A DNA stretch of 64,000 nucleotides, taken from positions 620,001 to 684,000 of the forward strand of contig NZ_FMTM01000001.1 of NCBI RefSeq assembly GCF_900099775.1, read 5' to 3'. Within the stretch, counting starts at the first letter, position 1. Each line of letters begins with the position of its first letter. The stretch is from Rhizobium mongolense subsp. loessense (GTDB lineage Bacteria > Pseudomonadota > Alphaproteobacteria > Rhizobiales > Rhizobiaceae). A model generated the notes under the pieces. It was not told the origin of the DNA. It saw only the letters and a program-made list of their open reading frames with translations, and ran no database searches. Below, piece after piece: positions 38,922 through 47,740 of this stretch. Made by a program: the position numbers and the translations under genes.

Positions 38922-39593
38922 ATGCTGAAAGTCGCCTCCGGCCTTATGGCCGCCGGCATTGCGTTTTCCGTCGCAATAATGCCCGCCGTTGCCCAACCAG
39001 CGCACGATGCTGCGCCGGTCGTCCGCGTCGCGCAGTCGAAGTTCGTCAAGCCGCAGTATAAGCGCAAACTCGTGCGGCTCGTGACCGACGAAGCACCGGG
39101 GACGATCATCGTCGATACCAACAACAAGTATCTCTACTTCGTCGAATCGAAGAACCGCGCCACGCGCTACGGCATCGGTGTCGGCCGTGATGGCTTCGGC
39201 TGGTCGGGCGTCGTCAAGGTCGGCCGCAAGGCAGAATGGCCGAGCTGGACGCCACCGGCCGAGATGCGCATCCGCGAAGCCCGCAAGGGCCATATCATTC
39301 CCGCTTTTCAAGAGGGCGGCGAGGACAATCCGCTGGGCGCACGCGCCATGTATCTCTACAAGGGCGGACGCGACACCATTTTCCGCATCCACGGCACCAA
39401 TCAGCCCTGGACGATCGGCCTCAACATGTCTTCCGGCTGCATCCGAATGATGAATAATGAGGTCATTCATCTCTATTCGCGCGCGCCGGTCGGCACGAAG
39501 GTGATCGTCATCGGCCCCGGCAACAAGCAAGGCAACGTCGCCTTCCAGGACAGGGGCATCGACGTGCTGCGCACCATCTTCGGAGGCGGCTGA
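38922..39593 (+). CDS. L,D-transpeptidase (YkuD domain), second of tandem pair
   Basis: Exported 223-residue paralogue of the preceding gene. Signal peptide (SGLMAAGIAFSVAIMPAVA) then a YkuD domain with GTIIVDTNNKYLYFVESKN, HGTNQPWTIGLNMSSGCIRM and the catalytic Cys. It ends with an extension (QDRGIDVLRTIFGG) missing in the first copy. The ribosome site GAGGGGA lies just after the hairpin described above. Gene duplication is likely, followed by divergence of the N-terminal spacer. Confidence 0.93.
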   Translation: MLKVASGLMAAGIAFSVAIMPAVAQPAHDAAPVVRVAQSKFVKPQYKRKLVRLVTDEAPGTIIVDTNNKYLYFVESKNRATRYGIGVGRDGFGWSGVVKVGRKAEWPSWTPPAEMRIREARKGHIIPAFQEGGEDNPLGARAMYLYKGGRDTIFRIHGTNQPWTIGLNMSSGCIRMMNNEVIHLYSRAPVGTKVIVIGPGNKQGNVAFQDRGIDVLRTIFGGG

Positions 39594-39618
39594 TACGTTG
39601 CTTTTACGTGATAACGAC

Positions 39619-39640
39619 GGGCGGCCTTGTGCCGCCCTTT
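39619..39640 (+). terminator. Terminator after the second L,D-transpeptidase gene
   Basis: GGGCGGC (39619-39625), loop of five, GCCGCCC (39631-39637), followed by TTT. It begins 26 bases after the stop codon. Confidence 0.75.
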
Positions 39641-39690
39641 CCATATTGACGTCAGCTGAGATTGTTGCGGCCCGTTCAAGTCGTTACGGC

Positions 39691-40122
39691 TCACTTGGAA
39701 CCGCAGCTGACCTTGCCGCTGGCGGTGAACGGCTTTCCATCACTGCTGACCATCAGTCCGTAGGTGCCCGAAAAAGTCTTCCCTCGACCTTCGGCCAGAA
39801 TGACGAGGCTCAGTGACTGGTCTTTGGCGTCTTCGCTGCCATCATCGAAAATCTCGAGGCGGAGTTCACCATCATGCGACCAGCGATTCGTGAGCTTGCT
39901 GGAATCGAATACGCGTTTCCTGAAGACCTCGGGAACCGAGTTGTTCTTGACGATCAGCGCACCGCGGAAATGATTGAGCCTATGGCCGGCCTCGTCCTGA
40001 AAGCCGCTTTCGATCGTGAACCGCGCGCTATTATCGTCCGTTGAGCAGAAGAAACGGCTGTCGGCGTGAGCGGCCCCTGCCGCGCCAAGCAGACCTGCAA
40101 GCAATATGACTGTACGACGCAT
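39691..40122 (-). CDS. Hypothetical exported protein
   Basis: Protein of 143 residues with a clear signal peptide (TVILLAGLLGAAGAAHA). The mature domain has two Cys (FFCSTDD near the start and KVSCGSK at the end) that could form a disulphide closing a beta-barrel, with strands such as FRGALIVKNN and LRLEIFDDGS. No family was recognised. ATG 40122 is preceded by GGAG; the in-frame extension to 40215 overlaps glcF and is unlikely. Confidence 0.72.
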   Translation of the reverse strand: MRRTVILLAGLLGAAGAAHADSRFFCSTDDNSARFTIESGFQDEAGHRLNHFRGALIVKNNSVPEVFRKRVFDSSKLTNRWSHDGELRLEIFDDGSEDAKDQSLSLVILAEGRGKTFSGTYGLMVSSDGKPFTASGKVSCGSK

Positions 40123-40160
40123 AGCGCTGAACTCCGTGACCGGCCGAAAACCGGCCCGAC

Positions 40161-41471
40161 TCACGCTAACGGAAAACCTCTTAATTTTTGCGGTATATCG
40201 CCGCCATAGGCCCAATCAAGCAGTTCTATCGTATGCAGAATCGGAATCGCTGTGCCGGTCGCGATCTGCGTGATGCAGCCTATATTTCCGGTCGCAATCA
40301 CATCCGGCTTCGTCGCTTCGATGTTCTTCACCTTGCGCACCTTCAGCGCCGCGGAGATATCCGGCTGCATGATGTTGTAGGTTCCAGCCGAACCGCAACA
40401 GAGATGGCCTTCTGCCGGTTCGCGCACCGTGAAGCCGGCCGCCTTTAGAAGTTGTTTCGGCGCCATGGTGATCTTTTGGCCGTGTTGCATGGAGCAGGCA
40501 GAATGATAGGTGACCGTCAGGCCCTTCGGCACATTGGCAGGCAGGTCGAGCGATGCCAGGAATTCTGTTATGTCCTTCGCCAATGCCGCCACGCCTGCCG
40601 CCTTTTCTGAATAGGCGGGATCAAGACGGAGCATGTGGCCGTAATCCTTGATCGTGGTGCCGCAGCCGGAGGCGGTGATGATGATCGCGTCCAGACCACC
40701 CTTCTCGATCTCGCGCATCCACGCATCGACGTTCGCCCGGGCGCTTGCAAGCGCCTGCTCCTCGCGGCCCATGTGATGCACCAGCGAGCCGCAGCAGACC
40801 TCGCCGGCGGGCGCTACGACCTCGATGCCGAGGCGGGTCAAAAGCCTAATCGCCGCCTCGTTGATCGCGGGATCGAGGACCGGCTGAGCGCAGCCAGTCA
40901 GAATCGCGACCCGGCCGCGCTTTTCCGCCTTCGCAGCATGGACCGCCGGCAGCGAGAAGGGCGATGGCGCCGGAATATGTTTCGGCGCAAGTGCCAGCAT
41001 CGCGGCAAAGGGCTTCAAGGCCGGCGCACGCATCAGGCCCTGGAGCGGCCTACCGATCTTCGCAAGCTTCAACGCCAGGCGGAAGCGGCTCGGATAGGGC
41101 AGCACCGCCGCCAGGATGGCGCGCGTGAACCGGTTCATGAAAGGACGTTTATAGGTCTTTTCGATATGGGCCCGGGCATGATCGACCAAATGCATGTAGT
41201 CGACGCCGGAGGGACACGTCGTCACGCAGGCCAGGCAGGAGAGACAGCGGTCGATATGTGTAACCACTTTGGCATCCGCGGCCCGGCCGTTTTCCAGCAT
41301 ATCCTTGATGAGATAAATGCGGCCGCGCGGGCTGTCGAGCTCGTTGCCGAGCGTCACATAGGTGGGACAGGTCGCGGTACAAAAACCGCAATGTACGCAT
41401 TTGCGCAGAATCTTCTCGGATGCGGCGACGTGCGGGTCGGTTAGCTGCTCGGCGGTGAAGTTGGTTTGCAT
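40161..41471 (-). CDS. glcF: Glycolate oxidase iron-sulphur subunit GlcF
   Basis: Iron-sulphur subunit of the membrane-associated glycolate dehydrogenase. The 436-residue protein has two 4Fe-4S motifs, CVHCGFCTATCPTY (about residue 26) and CLSCLACVTTCPSG (about 80), and two CCG-type cysteine-rich domains (VCCGSLVHHMG and LCCGSAGTYN). ATG 41471 gives the usual N-terminus. It is the last gene of glcDEF but is separated from glcE by about 210 bases of repeat sequence. Confidence 0.95.
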   Translation of the reverse strand: MQTNFTAEQLTDPHVAASEKILRKCVHCGFCTATCPTYVTLGNELDSPRGRIYLIKDMLENGRAADAKVVTHIDRCLSCLACVTTCPSGVDYMHLVDHARAHIEKTYKRPFMNRFTRAILAAVLPYPSRFRLALKLAKIGRPLQGLMRAPALKPFAAMLALAPKHIPAPSPFSLPAVHAAKAEKRGRVAILTGCAQPVLDPAINEAAIRLLTRLGIEVVAPAGEVCCGSLVHHMGREEQALASARANVDAWMREIEKGGLDAIIITASGCGTTIKDYGHMLRLDPAYSEKAAGVAALAKDITEFLASLDLPANVPKGLTVTYHSACSMQHGQKITMAPKQLLKAAGFTVREPAEGHLCCGSAGTYNIMQPDISAALKVRKVKNIEATKPDVIATGNIGCITQIATGTAIPILHTIELLDWAYGGDIPQKLRGFPLA

Positions 41472-41479
41472 CAGGCAAC

Positions 41480-41684
41480 TCCCTGCCGTGGGGAGGCGCA
41501 CCCTCCTCCGTCCTTCCGGTTACCTCCCGCACAAAGGGGACGATCGAGTGAGACGGTCTTGCCGTCGACGTTGGACCAGAGCGGAAAGAGCGCACGAGAT
41601 GCATTGCCAATCTGCCACCTTGCGGGGGAGATGTCCCGTCGGGGAACAAAGGGGTGCTGCCACAAGCGGATACCGGCCATCATA
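41480..41684. repeat. RIME-like mosaic intergenic repeat between glcE and glcF
   Basis: A 200-base segment with GC-rich palindromic blocks: CTGCCGTGGGGAGGCGC near the left end, CGGTTACCTCCCGCACAAAGG, and near the right CCACCTTGCGGGGGAGATG followed by CCGTCGGGGAACAAAGGGG. The latter resembles the core of rhizobial RIME elements. It has no supported coding frame. It interrupts the glc operon and could influence the ratio of GlcE to GlcF. Confidence 0.65.
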
Positions 41685-42884
41685 TCACCCCATCTTTCCC
41701 TGATTGAGTATCCCCGCCGGATCGAATTTCTCCTTTACCCGCGCCGACAGCTGCGCGACGGCCTGGGGTTGCGGCTGGAACGCCGATAAGGTGGCGCGCG
41801 CCGCGTCAGTTGCCCGGATCAGCGTGGCGTGGCCGCCGCCCAGCGCCTTGATGAAACGGCCGATGAGCTGCGACTCCGGATCGGCCTCCATCCGCATCCA
41901 GACCAGGCCGCCTTGCCAATCGTAGAACGCATCGACGCCGGCTTCGAGGCGGAGGGCGGCGACGAGCTGGTGGCCGATGGTCGGAGCGACGGAGATGCGC
42001 CAGACCGGGCGAACCGTTCCATCGACATAAGGAAGCACATCACATATTTCGCGCCAGAGCTGGCGGCTGGCGGGCTCGCCCAATCTCGCGACCGTGCCGA
42101 AGGCCGACATCGCCGACGCCAGCTTTTCAGCACGCGCTTCGACGGAGCCAGGCAAACCTTCGATCCTGAGAGCGGTCGTCTCGCCCTCCGGCAGCTTGCC
42201 GCCGAGGAATTTCCAGGCGACGGTCAAGGGAAGGTGGGCTGCACCTGAGACCTCGACCGGCTGTGCCATCGCCGCGGCCATCGCAGCGGCTGCTTCCGCA
42301 TCATTGAGGCCGGATACGACGATCGTCTCTTCCGTTTTCGGCCGGGGCGGCACGCGGAAGGTGACTTCCGTCAAAAAGCCAAGCGTGCCGTGCGAACCGG
42401 CGAGAAGCTTGACGAGATCGAGGCCGGTGACATTTTTCATCACCCGCCCACCCGCCTTGACGATCTCGCCTCTGCCGTTGACGAAGCGGATGCCGAGCAG
42501 GCTGTCGCGTGCCGCGCCTGCTACGAAGCGGCGAGGACCGGAGACGTTGGCGGCAAAGACGCCGCCGATGGTCGGCTCGCCGGACGTGCCCATGACCGGG
42601 CGGTGGTCCATCGGCTCGAACGCCAGCATCTGGCCGTTTTCCGCAAGCGCCGCCTCGACCTCTGCAAGCGGTGTTCCGGCGCGTGCGGTCATGACCATCT
42701 CGCCGGGATTGTACGAGACGATGCCGGTCAGACCGGTCGAACGCAACCGGTCCTTCGTCGCCACAGCATTGCCGAAGCCCGAGCGGGTATTGCCGCCACA
42801 TATGGCAAGCGCCCAACCCGCGGCCGCGTGTTCACGAATAATCGAGGCTGCGGCCTCTTCCGTCTCCGGCAGAAAATCGGTCAT
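41685..42884 (-). CDS. glcE: Glycolate oxidase FAD-binding subunit GlcE
   Basis: FAD-binding subunit of glycolate oxidase, 399 residues. It has the PCMH-type FAD fold with CGGNTRSGFG near residue 28, VMTARAGTPLAEVEAAL, TIGGVFAANVSGPRRF and GRVMKNVTGLDLVKLLAGSHG. The ATG overlaps the glcD stop (ATGA), so both flavoprotein subunits are coupled. Confidence 0.95.
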   Translation of the reverse strand: MTDFLPETEEAAASIIREHAAAGWALAICGGNTRSGFGNAVATKDRLRSTGLTGIVSYNPGEMVMTARAGTPLAEVEAALAENGQMLAFEPMDHRPVMGTSGEPTIGGVFAANVSGPRRFVAGAARDSLLGIRFVNGRGEIVKAGGRVMKNVTGLDLVKLLAGSHGTLGFLTEVTFRVPPRPKTEETIVVSGLNDAEAAAAMAAAMAQPVEVSGAAHLPLTVAWKFLGGKLPEGETTALRIEGLPGSVEARAEKLASAMSAFGTVARLGEPASRQLWREICDVLPYVDGTVRPVWRISVAPTIGHQLVAALRLEAGVDAFYDWQGGLVWMRMEADPESQLIGRFIKALGGGHATLIRATDAARATLSAFQPQPQAVAQLSARVKEKFDPAGILNQGKMG

Positions 42885-44320
42885 ACGGCGGCGCGCCCAT
42901 CAAGCGGGAAGACCTTGGACGGATTGAGCAGCCAGCCCGGATCGAAGGCAGATCGCACCGCCATCTGCTGAGCGAGATCGACGTCGGAAAATTGATGTCG
43001 CATCAGGTCTCGCTTCTCGATACCGACGCCATGTTCGCCGGTGAGACAGCCGCCGGCATCGACGCAGAGCTTCAGGATGTCGTTGCCGGCGGCCTCGGCT
43101 CGCGCTGCGTCCTCCGGATCGTTCGCATTGAAAAGGATCAACGGGTGCATGTTGCCGTCGCCGGCGTGAAAGACGTTCGCGACGCGCAGGCCGTAGCGAT
43201 CGACGATCTCCGACGTCTTTTTCAGCACATAGGAAAGCTGGCTGAGCGGCACCGTCCCGTCCATGCAGATATAGTCCGCAATCCGCCCCGTGGCCCCGAA
43301 TGCGGATTTGCGACCTTTCCATATCTGTGCCGCCTCCGTCGCCGACTGGCTCTCGCGAATGGATCTTACGCCATGACGGCGGGCGATCTCGACGATGTTT
43401 TTCAGGATGCCGTCCATCTCCGTCTCGGAGCCTTCGACCTCGACGATCAGCAGCGCACCGGCATCGAGCGGGTATCCCGCATGGGCAAAGGCCTCGCATA
43501 TCTCGATCGCCGGCTTATCCATGAACTCGATCGCCACGGGAATGATGCCCGCCGCGATGATATCGGCGACGCAGGAGCCGGCTTCCTCGGAACTGTCGAA
43601 GCCGAAGAGCACGGGCCGCGCACCCTCGGGCTTTGCGATCAGGCGGACCGTCGCTTCGGTGACGATGCCGAGCTGTCCCTCGTGGCCGCAGACCAGACCC
43701 AGCAAGTCGTAACCTCCCGAATCCAGCGCCTTGCCGCCGAGCTCGATCACCGTTCCATCCGTCAGCACCATCTTCACGCCGAGCAGATTGTTGGTCGTGA
43801 CGCCGTATTTCAGGCAGTGCGCACCGCCGGAATTCATGCCTATATTGCCGCCGATGGTGCATGCCAGCTGCGAGCTGGGATCGGGTGCGTAGAAGAAACC
43901 ATCCGCGGAAACGGATTCGGAGATATTGAGGTTCGTGACGCCCGCCTGGACGACGGCTGCCCGGTTTTGATAATCGATTTCCAGAATGCGGTTCATCTTC
44001 GAAAGGCCGATTACGACCGCATCCTCCTGCGGGATGGCGCCGCCTGAGAGCGACGTGCCCGCCCCGCGCGGTACGATCGGAATGCCGTAGCGATAACAAT
44101 ATTTCATCACGGCTGCGACTTCGACGGTGGTGCGTGGCAATGCGACGGCAAGCGGCACCCGGCGATAGGCAACGAAGGCATCTGTTTCGAAGGGCACGAG
44201 TTCTCGCGCCTCGTGAATGAGACATTCGGGCGGCAGCAAGTCGACGAGATCGCCGACGATCTGGCGGCGGCGGGCCAGCACATCGGCGCGCGGAGCGAGA
44301 AACGAGATGGCGTCGGACAT
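42881..44320 (-). CDS. glcD: Glycolate oxidase FAD-linked subunit GlcD
   Basis: Catalytic FAD-linked subunit that oxidises glycolate to glyoxylate, 479 residues. It shows the FAD-binding segment VPRGAGTSLSGGAIP (about residue 80), IGGNIGMNSGGAHCLKYG, VCGHEGQLGIVTEA, HAGDGNMHPLI and TGEHGVGIEKRD near the C-terminus. ATG 44320 has a GAAGGAAG ribosome site. It leads glcDEF and is divergent from a LysR regulator, the probable controller of the operon. Confidence 0.96.
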   Translation of the reverse strand: MSDAISFLAPRADVLARRRQIVGDLVDLLPPECLIHEARELVPFETDAFVAYRRVPLAVALPRTTVEVAAVMKYCYRYGIPIVPRGAGTSLSGGAIPQEDAVVIGLSKMNRILEIDYQNRAAVVQAGVTNLNISESVSADGFFYAPDPSSQLACTIGGNIGMNSGGAHCLKYGVTTNNLLGVKMVLTDGTVIELGGKALDSGGYDLLGLVCGHEGQLGIVTEATVRLIAKPEGARPVLFGFDSSEEAGSCVADIIAAGIIPVAIEFMDKPAIEICEAFAHAGYPLDAGALLIVEVEGSETEMDGILKNIVEIARRHGVRSIRESQSATEAAQIWKGRKSAFGATGRIADYICMDGTVPLSQLSYVLKKTSEIVDRYGLRVANVFHAGDGNMHPLILFNANDPEDAARAEAAGNDILKLCVDAGGCLTGEHGVGIEKRDLMRHQFSDVDLAQQMAVRSAFDPGWLLNPSKVFPLDGRAAV

Positions 44321-44411
44321 GGCGCGCTTCCTTCGGACGAATGGCGGCGAGACCGGAGCGTCACTCCACGACAACCGGTTCTTTGGCTTAGCACTTTCCC
44401 GAAACTGGCGC

Positions 44412-44426
44412 AAATGCTAGGCATTT
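44412..44426. promoter_or_regulatory. Candidate operator between glcD and the LysR gene
   Basis: Palindrome AAATGC-TAG-GCATTT in the 106-base divergent region. It abuts the annotated regulator start at 44427. LysR-type proteins bind imperfect dyads between their own gene and the target, so autoregulation plus control of glcDEF is plausible. The closeness to the start codon also hints that translation could begin later, at ATG 44457. Confidence 0.45.
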
Positions 44427-45353
44427 ATGCCAAAAGGGAAAAAGTCTAAAGCCAATATGACAAATCTGGGTGATCTCGAGATATTTGCCAAGGTCGTTTC
44501 GACCGGCAGCATGTCGCTTGCCGGGCGCGTGCTCGGCTTTTCGCCGGCCGTCGTTTCCAAGCGCATCAAACGGCTGGAAGACAGGCTTGGAACACGTCTC
44601 TTGCAACGCACGACCCGCCAGATTTCGCTGACCGAGGCCGGTCAGGGTTTCTACGATCGCGTGCTCGGCATTCTCGCCGGGCTGGAGGAAGCGGAACATT
44701 ACATCTCCGGCCGCTCGGCGCTGATGCACGGCACGCTAAAGATCTCGGCACCCACTTCGTTCGGCCGCATGCATATCGCGCCGCATCTCAAGGCGTTCAT
44801 GGACGCACACCCGGAGCTTGCGATCAACCTCGTGCTGACGGATGAACTAAGCGATATCGTCGGCGGCGGCTTCGACCTGGCAATCCGCATTGCCGAGCTC
44901 ACCGATTCCAGCCTCGTCGCTCGAAGGCTCGCGCCGGTCCGGCGCCTGCTCTGTGCCGCCCCTTCCTATCTCAACATGCATGGGATGCCGCAAAGCATCG
45001 ACGACCTGAAGAACCATCGCTGCCTGCCGGCGCACAACAACGACCTATGGCGGCTTGAAGGACCGGACGGCGCGATGAGCCTGCGGCCGGAGGGCATGCT
45101 CGTCACCAATTCCAGCGAGGTGATCCGCGAGACGGTGATCGCGGGGCTCGGCATCGCGCTGCGTTCCACCTGGGATATCGGTGATGAACTCAAGAGCGGC
45201 AATCTCGTGCAGGTACTGCCGGCCTATGAGGGCTCCCGCAACCTGGCGCTTTCTGCAATATACCCGAGCCGGCAGTTTTTACCGGCCAAGGTTCGCCTGT
45301 TCATCGACTATCTCGCCGACCTGTATGGCCCGGTTCCCTACTGGGAACTTTAG
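44427..45353 (+). CDS. LysR-family transcriptional regulator, divergent from glcDEF
   Basis: DNA-binding regulator of up to 308 residues. The winged helix-turn-helix is at the N-terminus (FAKVVSTGSMSLAGRVLGFS, then VSKRIKRLEDRLGTRLLQRT) and the substrate-binding domain from about residue 95 (LKISAPTSFGRMHIAPHL). Start choice between 44427 and 44457 (beginning MTNLGDLEIF) is open. Sequence resembles the DsdC/CrgA-like group common in proteobacteria. Context suggests it responds to glycolate or a related acid, unproven. Confidence 0.9.
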   Translation: MPKGKKSKANMTNLGDLEIFAKVVSTGSMSLAGRVLGFSPAVVSKRIKRLEDRLGTRLLQRTTRQISLTEAGQGFYDRVLGILAGLEEAEHYISGRSALMHGTLKISAPTSFGRMHIAPHLKAFMDAHPELAINLVLTDELSDIVGGGFDLAIRIAELTDSSLVARRLAPVRRLLCAAPSYLNMHGMPQSIDDLKNHRCLPAHNNDLWRLEGPDGAMSLRPEGMLVTNSSEVIRETVIAGLGIALRSTWDIGDELKSGNLVQVLPAYEGSRNLALSAIYPSRQFLPAKVRLFIDYLADLYGPVPYWEL

Positions 45354-45421
45354 GCAAAGCACGAGAGTTGAGCAACGGAAGACGCACGGTCACCATATCT
45401 TGAAAGAATCCGGAGGAACAA

Positions 45422-45643
45422 ATGTACCCGGCATTGAATGAGAGACCGGTCGGCAGCATATTGAACACCTGTGCAAGGACGGAATCAGAACACGATCTGA
45501 CGGAATTCCGAAGCGCAACGGCAACGAATTTCCTTATTCGAAGTTGTAGATCATGTCCTATACCGTCGAATGGCGCATGGACCGTGCAAGCTTTCCATGC
45601 GAAACTTATATTAGTGATTCCTGAGGCAGACTTTAAAAGGTGA
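45422..45643 (+). CDS. Possible small ORF coupled to the nudix gene
   Basis: A 73-residue frame begins 10 bases after the strong ribosome site GGAGGAAC and its TGA overlaps the GTG of the nudix gene (GTGA at 45640-45643), an arrangement typical of coupled genes. The predicted product has no known domain and the stretch is AT-richer than neighbours. Either a genuine small protein or a chance frame. The gap 45354-45639 contains nothing else recognisable. Confidence 0.35.
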   Translation: MYPALNERPVGSILNTCARTESEHDLTEFRSATATNFLIRSCRSCPIPSNGAWTVQAFHAKLILVIPEADFKR

Positions 45644-46164
45644 CCCGACAATTGACGATTCTAGCCCGACTGGCTTCTGATGTGCAGCTGATGTTCCGTC
45701 GCCCGCCGCGACTGCAATATGCTGCCCTCTGCTACCGGGTGAGGAAAAAGACCAGTGAGGTCGAGGTTCTCTTGATGACGAGCCGCGATACGGGCCGCTG
45801 GGTCATTCCAAAGGGCTGGCCGATGAACGGCAAGCGCTCCTTTGAAGTTGCGGCCCGTGAGGCCCATGAGGAAGCGGGCGCGCGTGGCGTTGTCGAAGAC
45901 GAGCCGCTCGGCTCCTACACCTATCCGAAGATGCTGAAGGACGGACTGAAAGTAACCTGCAAGGTTCAGGTCTATGTGCTTGAGGTCACCGATGTCGCCA
46001 AGAACTTCAAGGAAAAGGGCGAACGTAGGATCGAGTGGGTATCCTGCGACGAGGCGGTCAAGCGCGTCAACGAGCCGGAGCTGCGCGATCTCTTCCTGCT
46101 CTTCAAGCGAAGGATGAGCGAGCGGCCTCAGGCAAGCTTGCCCAGGCAGATTCCAGCGGAATGA
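45640..46164 (+). CDS. Nudix hydrolase (diphosphoinositol polyphosphate-like)
   Basis: Hydrolase of nucleoside-diphosphate-type substrates, 174 residues. The Nudix box region PKGWPMNGKRSFEVAAREAH continues with EEAGARG; it matches REUxEExGU, but Lys stands where the upstream Glu of the full box is usual. This variation and the PKGWP entry are typical of DIPP-like bacterial members. The GTG start at 45640 could instead be a later codon such as ATG 45691. Its substrate is unknown. Confidence 0.85.
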   Translation: MTRQLTILARLASDVQLMFRRPPRLQYAALCYRVRKKTSEVEVLLMTSRDTGRWVIPKGWPMNGKRSFEVAAREAHEEAGARGVVEDEPLGSYTYPKMLKDGLKVTCKVQVYVLEVTDVAKNFKEKGERRIEWVSCDEAVKRVNEPELRDLFLLFKRRMSERPQASLPRQIPAE

Positions 46165-46228
46165 TTCCTGCCTTCTTGCGCTACTAGGATAATGGGGCGC
46201 TAAAGCAGGATTTGCCCCAAGGAACAGC

Positions 46229-47725
46229 ATGCCCAGCCGAACTCCCGTTCTTACGAAGCGAACGCTCGACAAGGACCTCGACAAAATCAGCCATGCCGAG
46301 GACGCGGCGAAGTTCGTCGCGCGCAAGCTGGTCGCCCCGGGCCTCGGCCTGATCTTCCTCGGTCTGGCCATGCTTTTTGCAGGCGTCTACGTCTTCGACC
46401 GGCAGGGCGCCGTTCTCGTCATCGCTGCTGCTGCGCTTGCTGCCTACATGGCCATGAACATCGGCGCGAACGACGTGACGAACAATGTCGGCGCCGCCGT
46501 CGGTGCGCGTGCCATGACGATGACACAGGCTCTCGTCATCGCGGCAGCCTTCGAGGTTCTTGGAGCAACGATTGCCGGCGGCGCGGTGGTCAAGACGATC
46601 TCGTCGAGCATCATCGATGCCGTACAGGTTCCCGAAGGCCTGCTTGCCTGGATCATGATGGCCGCGCTGATGGCCGCAGCGCTCTGGATCAATCTTGCGA
46701 CCTGGCTGAACGCGCCCGTCTCGACGACACATGCCATCGTCGGCGCGGTGATCGGTGCCGGAATTGCCGCTGTCGGACCGGACCCCGTCAACTGGCGCGT
46801 CATGGTCGAGATTACCTCAAGCTGGATGACATCGCCGCTGATCGGCGGTGTGATCGCCGCTGGGCTGCTCTACCTCGTCAAGACCTTGATCATCTACCGT
46901 GACGACAAGATCGCGGCAGCACGGCGCTGGGTTCCGGCGCTGATTGCCATGATGACCGGCGGTTTTGCGGCTTATATGATCTTGCAGCTTACGCCCGCCG
47001 GGCGATTTTCGTCACCGACAATCCTTGCATTCGGATTATCTGCCGGCCTCGTTGCCTGGGCAGCGTCAATGCCGATCGTCGCGCGGCAATCGCAAGGCCT
47101 CGAAAACCGCAACAGTTCGCTGCGCATTCTCTTCAAGTTCCCGCTGATTGGCTCTGCAGCGCTGCTCTCCTTCGCACACGGCGCCAACGATGTTTCGAAC
47201 GCCATCGGCCCGCTTTCGGCGATCGTGCGTTCGACATCGGGCCTTTCATCCGGCGGTGACGCACCGCCGCTTTGGGTGATGCTGATCGGTGCCCTCGGTA
47301 TTTCCGTCGGTCTGCTGCTATTTGGCCCGCGCCTCATCCACCTTGTCGGCGAGCAGATCACCAAACTCAATCCGATGCGGGCCTATTGTGTCGCACTCTC
47401 GACGGCCTTCACCGTCATCGTCGCGTCCTGGTTCGGGCTGCCAGTCAGCACGACGCACATCGCCGTTGGAGCCGTCTTCGGCGTCGGTTTCTTCCGCGAA
47501 TGGTATACGCGCAATTCCAAGCGCCGCATCGAATATTTGCGCAGCAAGGCCGAGGCCTGGGCGATCGACGAACCGGAAGATCCGAACGTTCATGAGGCGC
47601 GCCGCCGCTATCTTGTGCGGCGCTCGCATTTCATGACCATCATTGCCGCCTGGATCATTACCGTGCCTGTGTCGGCGGCGCTTGCGGCGTTGCTCTATTG
47701 GGTTATGTTCGCCCTCTTCGTTTGA
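46229..47725 (+). CDS. pit: Low-affinity inorganic phosphate transporter (PiT family)
   Basis: Inner-membrane phosphate (or metal-phosphate) symporter of 498 residues. It has the two inverted PiT signatures, NIGANDVTNNVGAAVGARAM (near residue 78) and AHGANDVSNAIGPL (near 325), and about ten to twelve membrane helices. N-terminal 40 residues are cytoplasmic and charged. AAGGAA precedes ATG 46229. No PhoU-like partner gene is adjacent. The next gene, rsmE, starts 15 bases after the stop. Confidence 0.93.
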   Translation: MPSRTPVLTKRTLDKDLDKISHAEDAAKFVARKLVAPGLGLIFLGLAMLFAGVYVFDRQGAVLVIAAAALAAYMAMNIGANDVTNNVGAAVGARAMTMTQALVIAAAFEVLGATIAGGAVVKTISSSIIDAVQVPEGLLAWIMMAALMAAALWINLATWLNAPVSTTHAIVGAVIGAGIAAVGPDPVNWRVMVEITSSWMTSPLIGGVIAAGLLYLVKTLIIYRDDKIAAARRWVPALIAMMTGGFAAYMILQLTPAGRFSSPTILAFGLSAGLVAWAASMPIVARQSQGLENRNSSLRILFKFPLIGSAALLSFAHGANDVSNAIGPLSAIVRSTSGLSSGGDAPPLWVMLIGALGISVGLLLFGPRLIHLVGEQITKLNPMRAYCVALSTAFTVIVASWFGLPVSTTHIAVGAVFGVGFFREWYTRNSKRRIEYLRSKAEAWAIDEPEDPNVHEARRRYLVRRSHFMTIIAAWIITVPVSAALAALLYWVMFALFV

Positions 47726-47740
47726 TCGGGATTGTTTGAG

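Noticed and set aside
41466..41789. Short plus-strand frames between glcF and glcE
   Set aside because: They run through the palindromic mosaic repeat and part of glcE; composition follows the repeat, not a protein.
42992..44047. 351-residue open frame opposite glcD
   Set aside because: Antisense shadow; glcD has full FAD-binding motifs and operon context.
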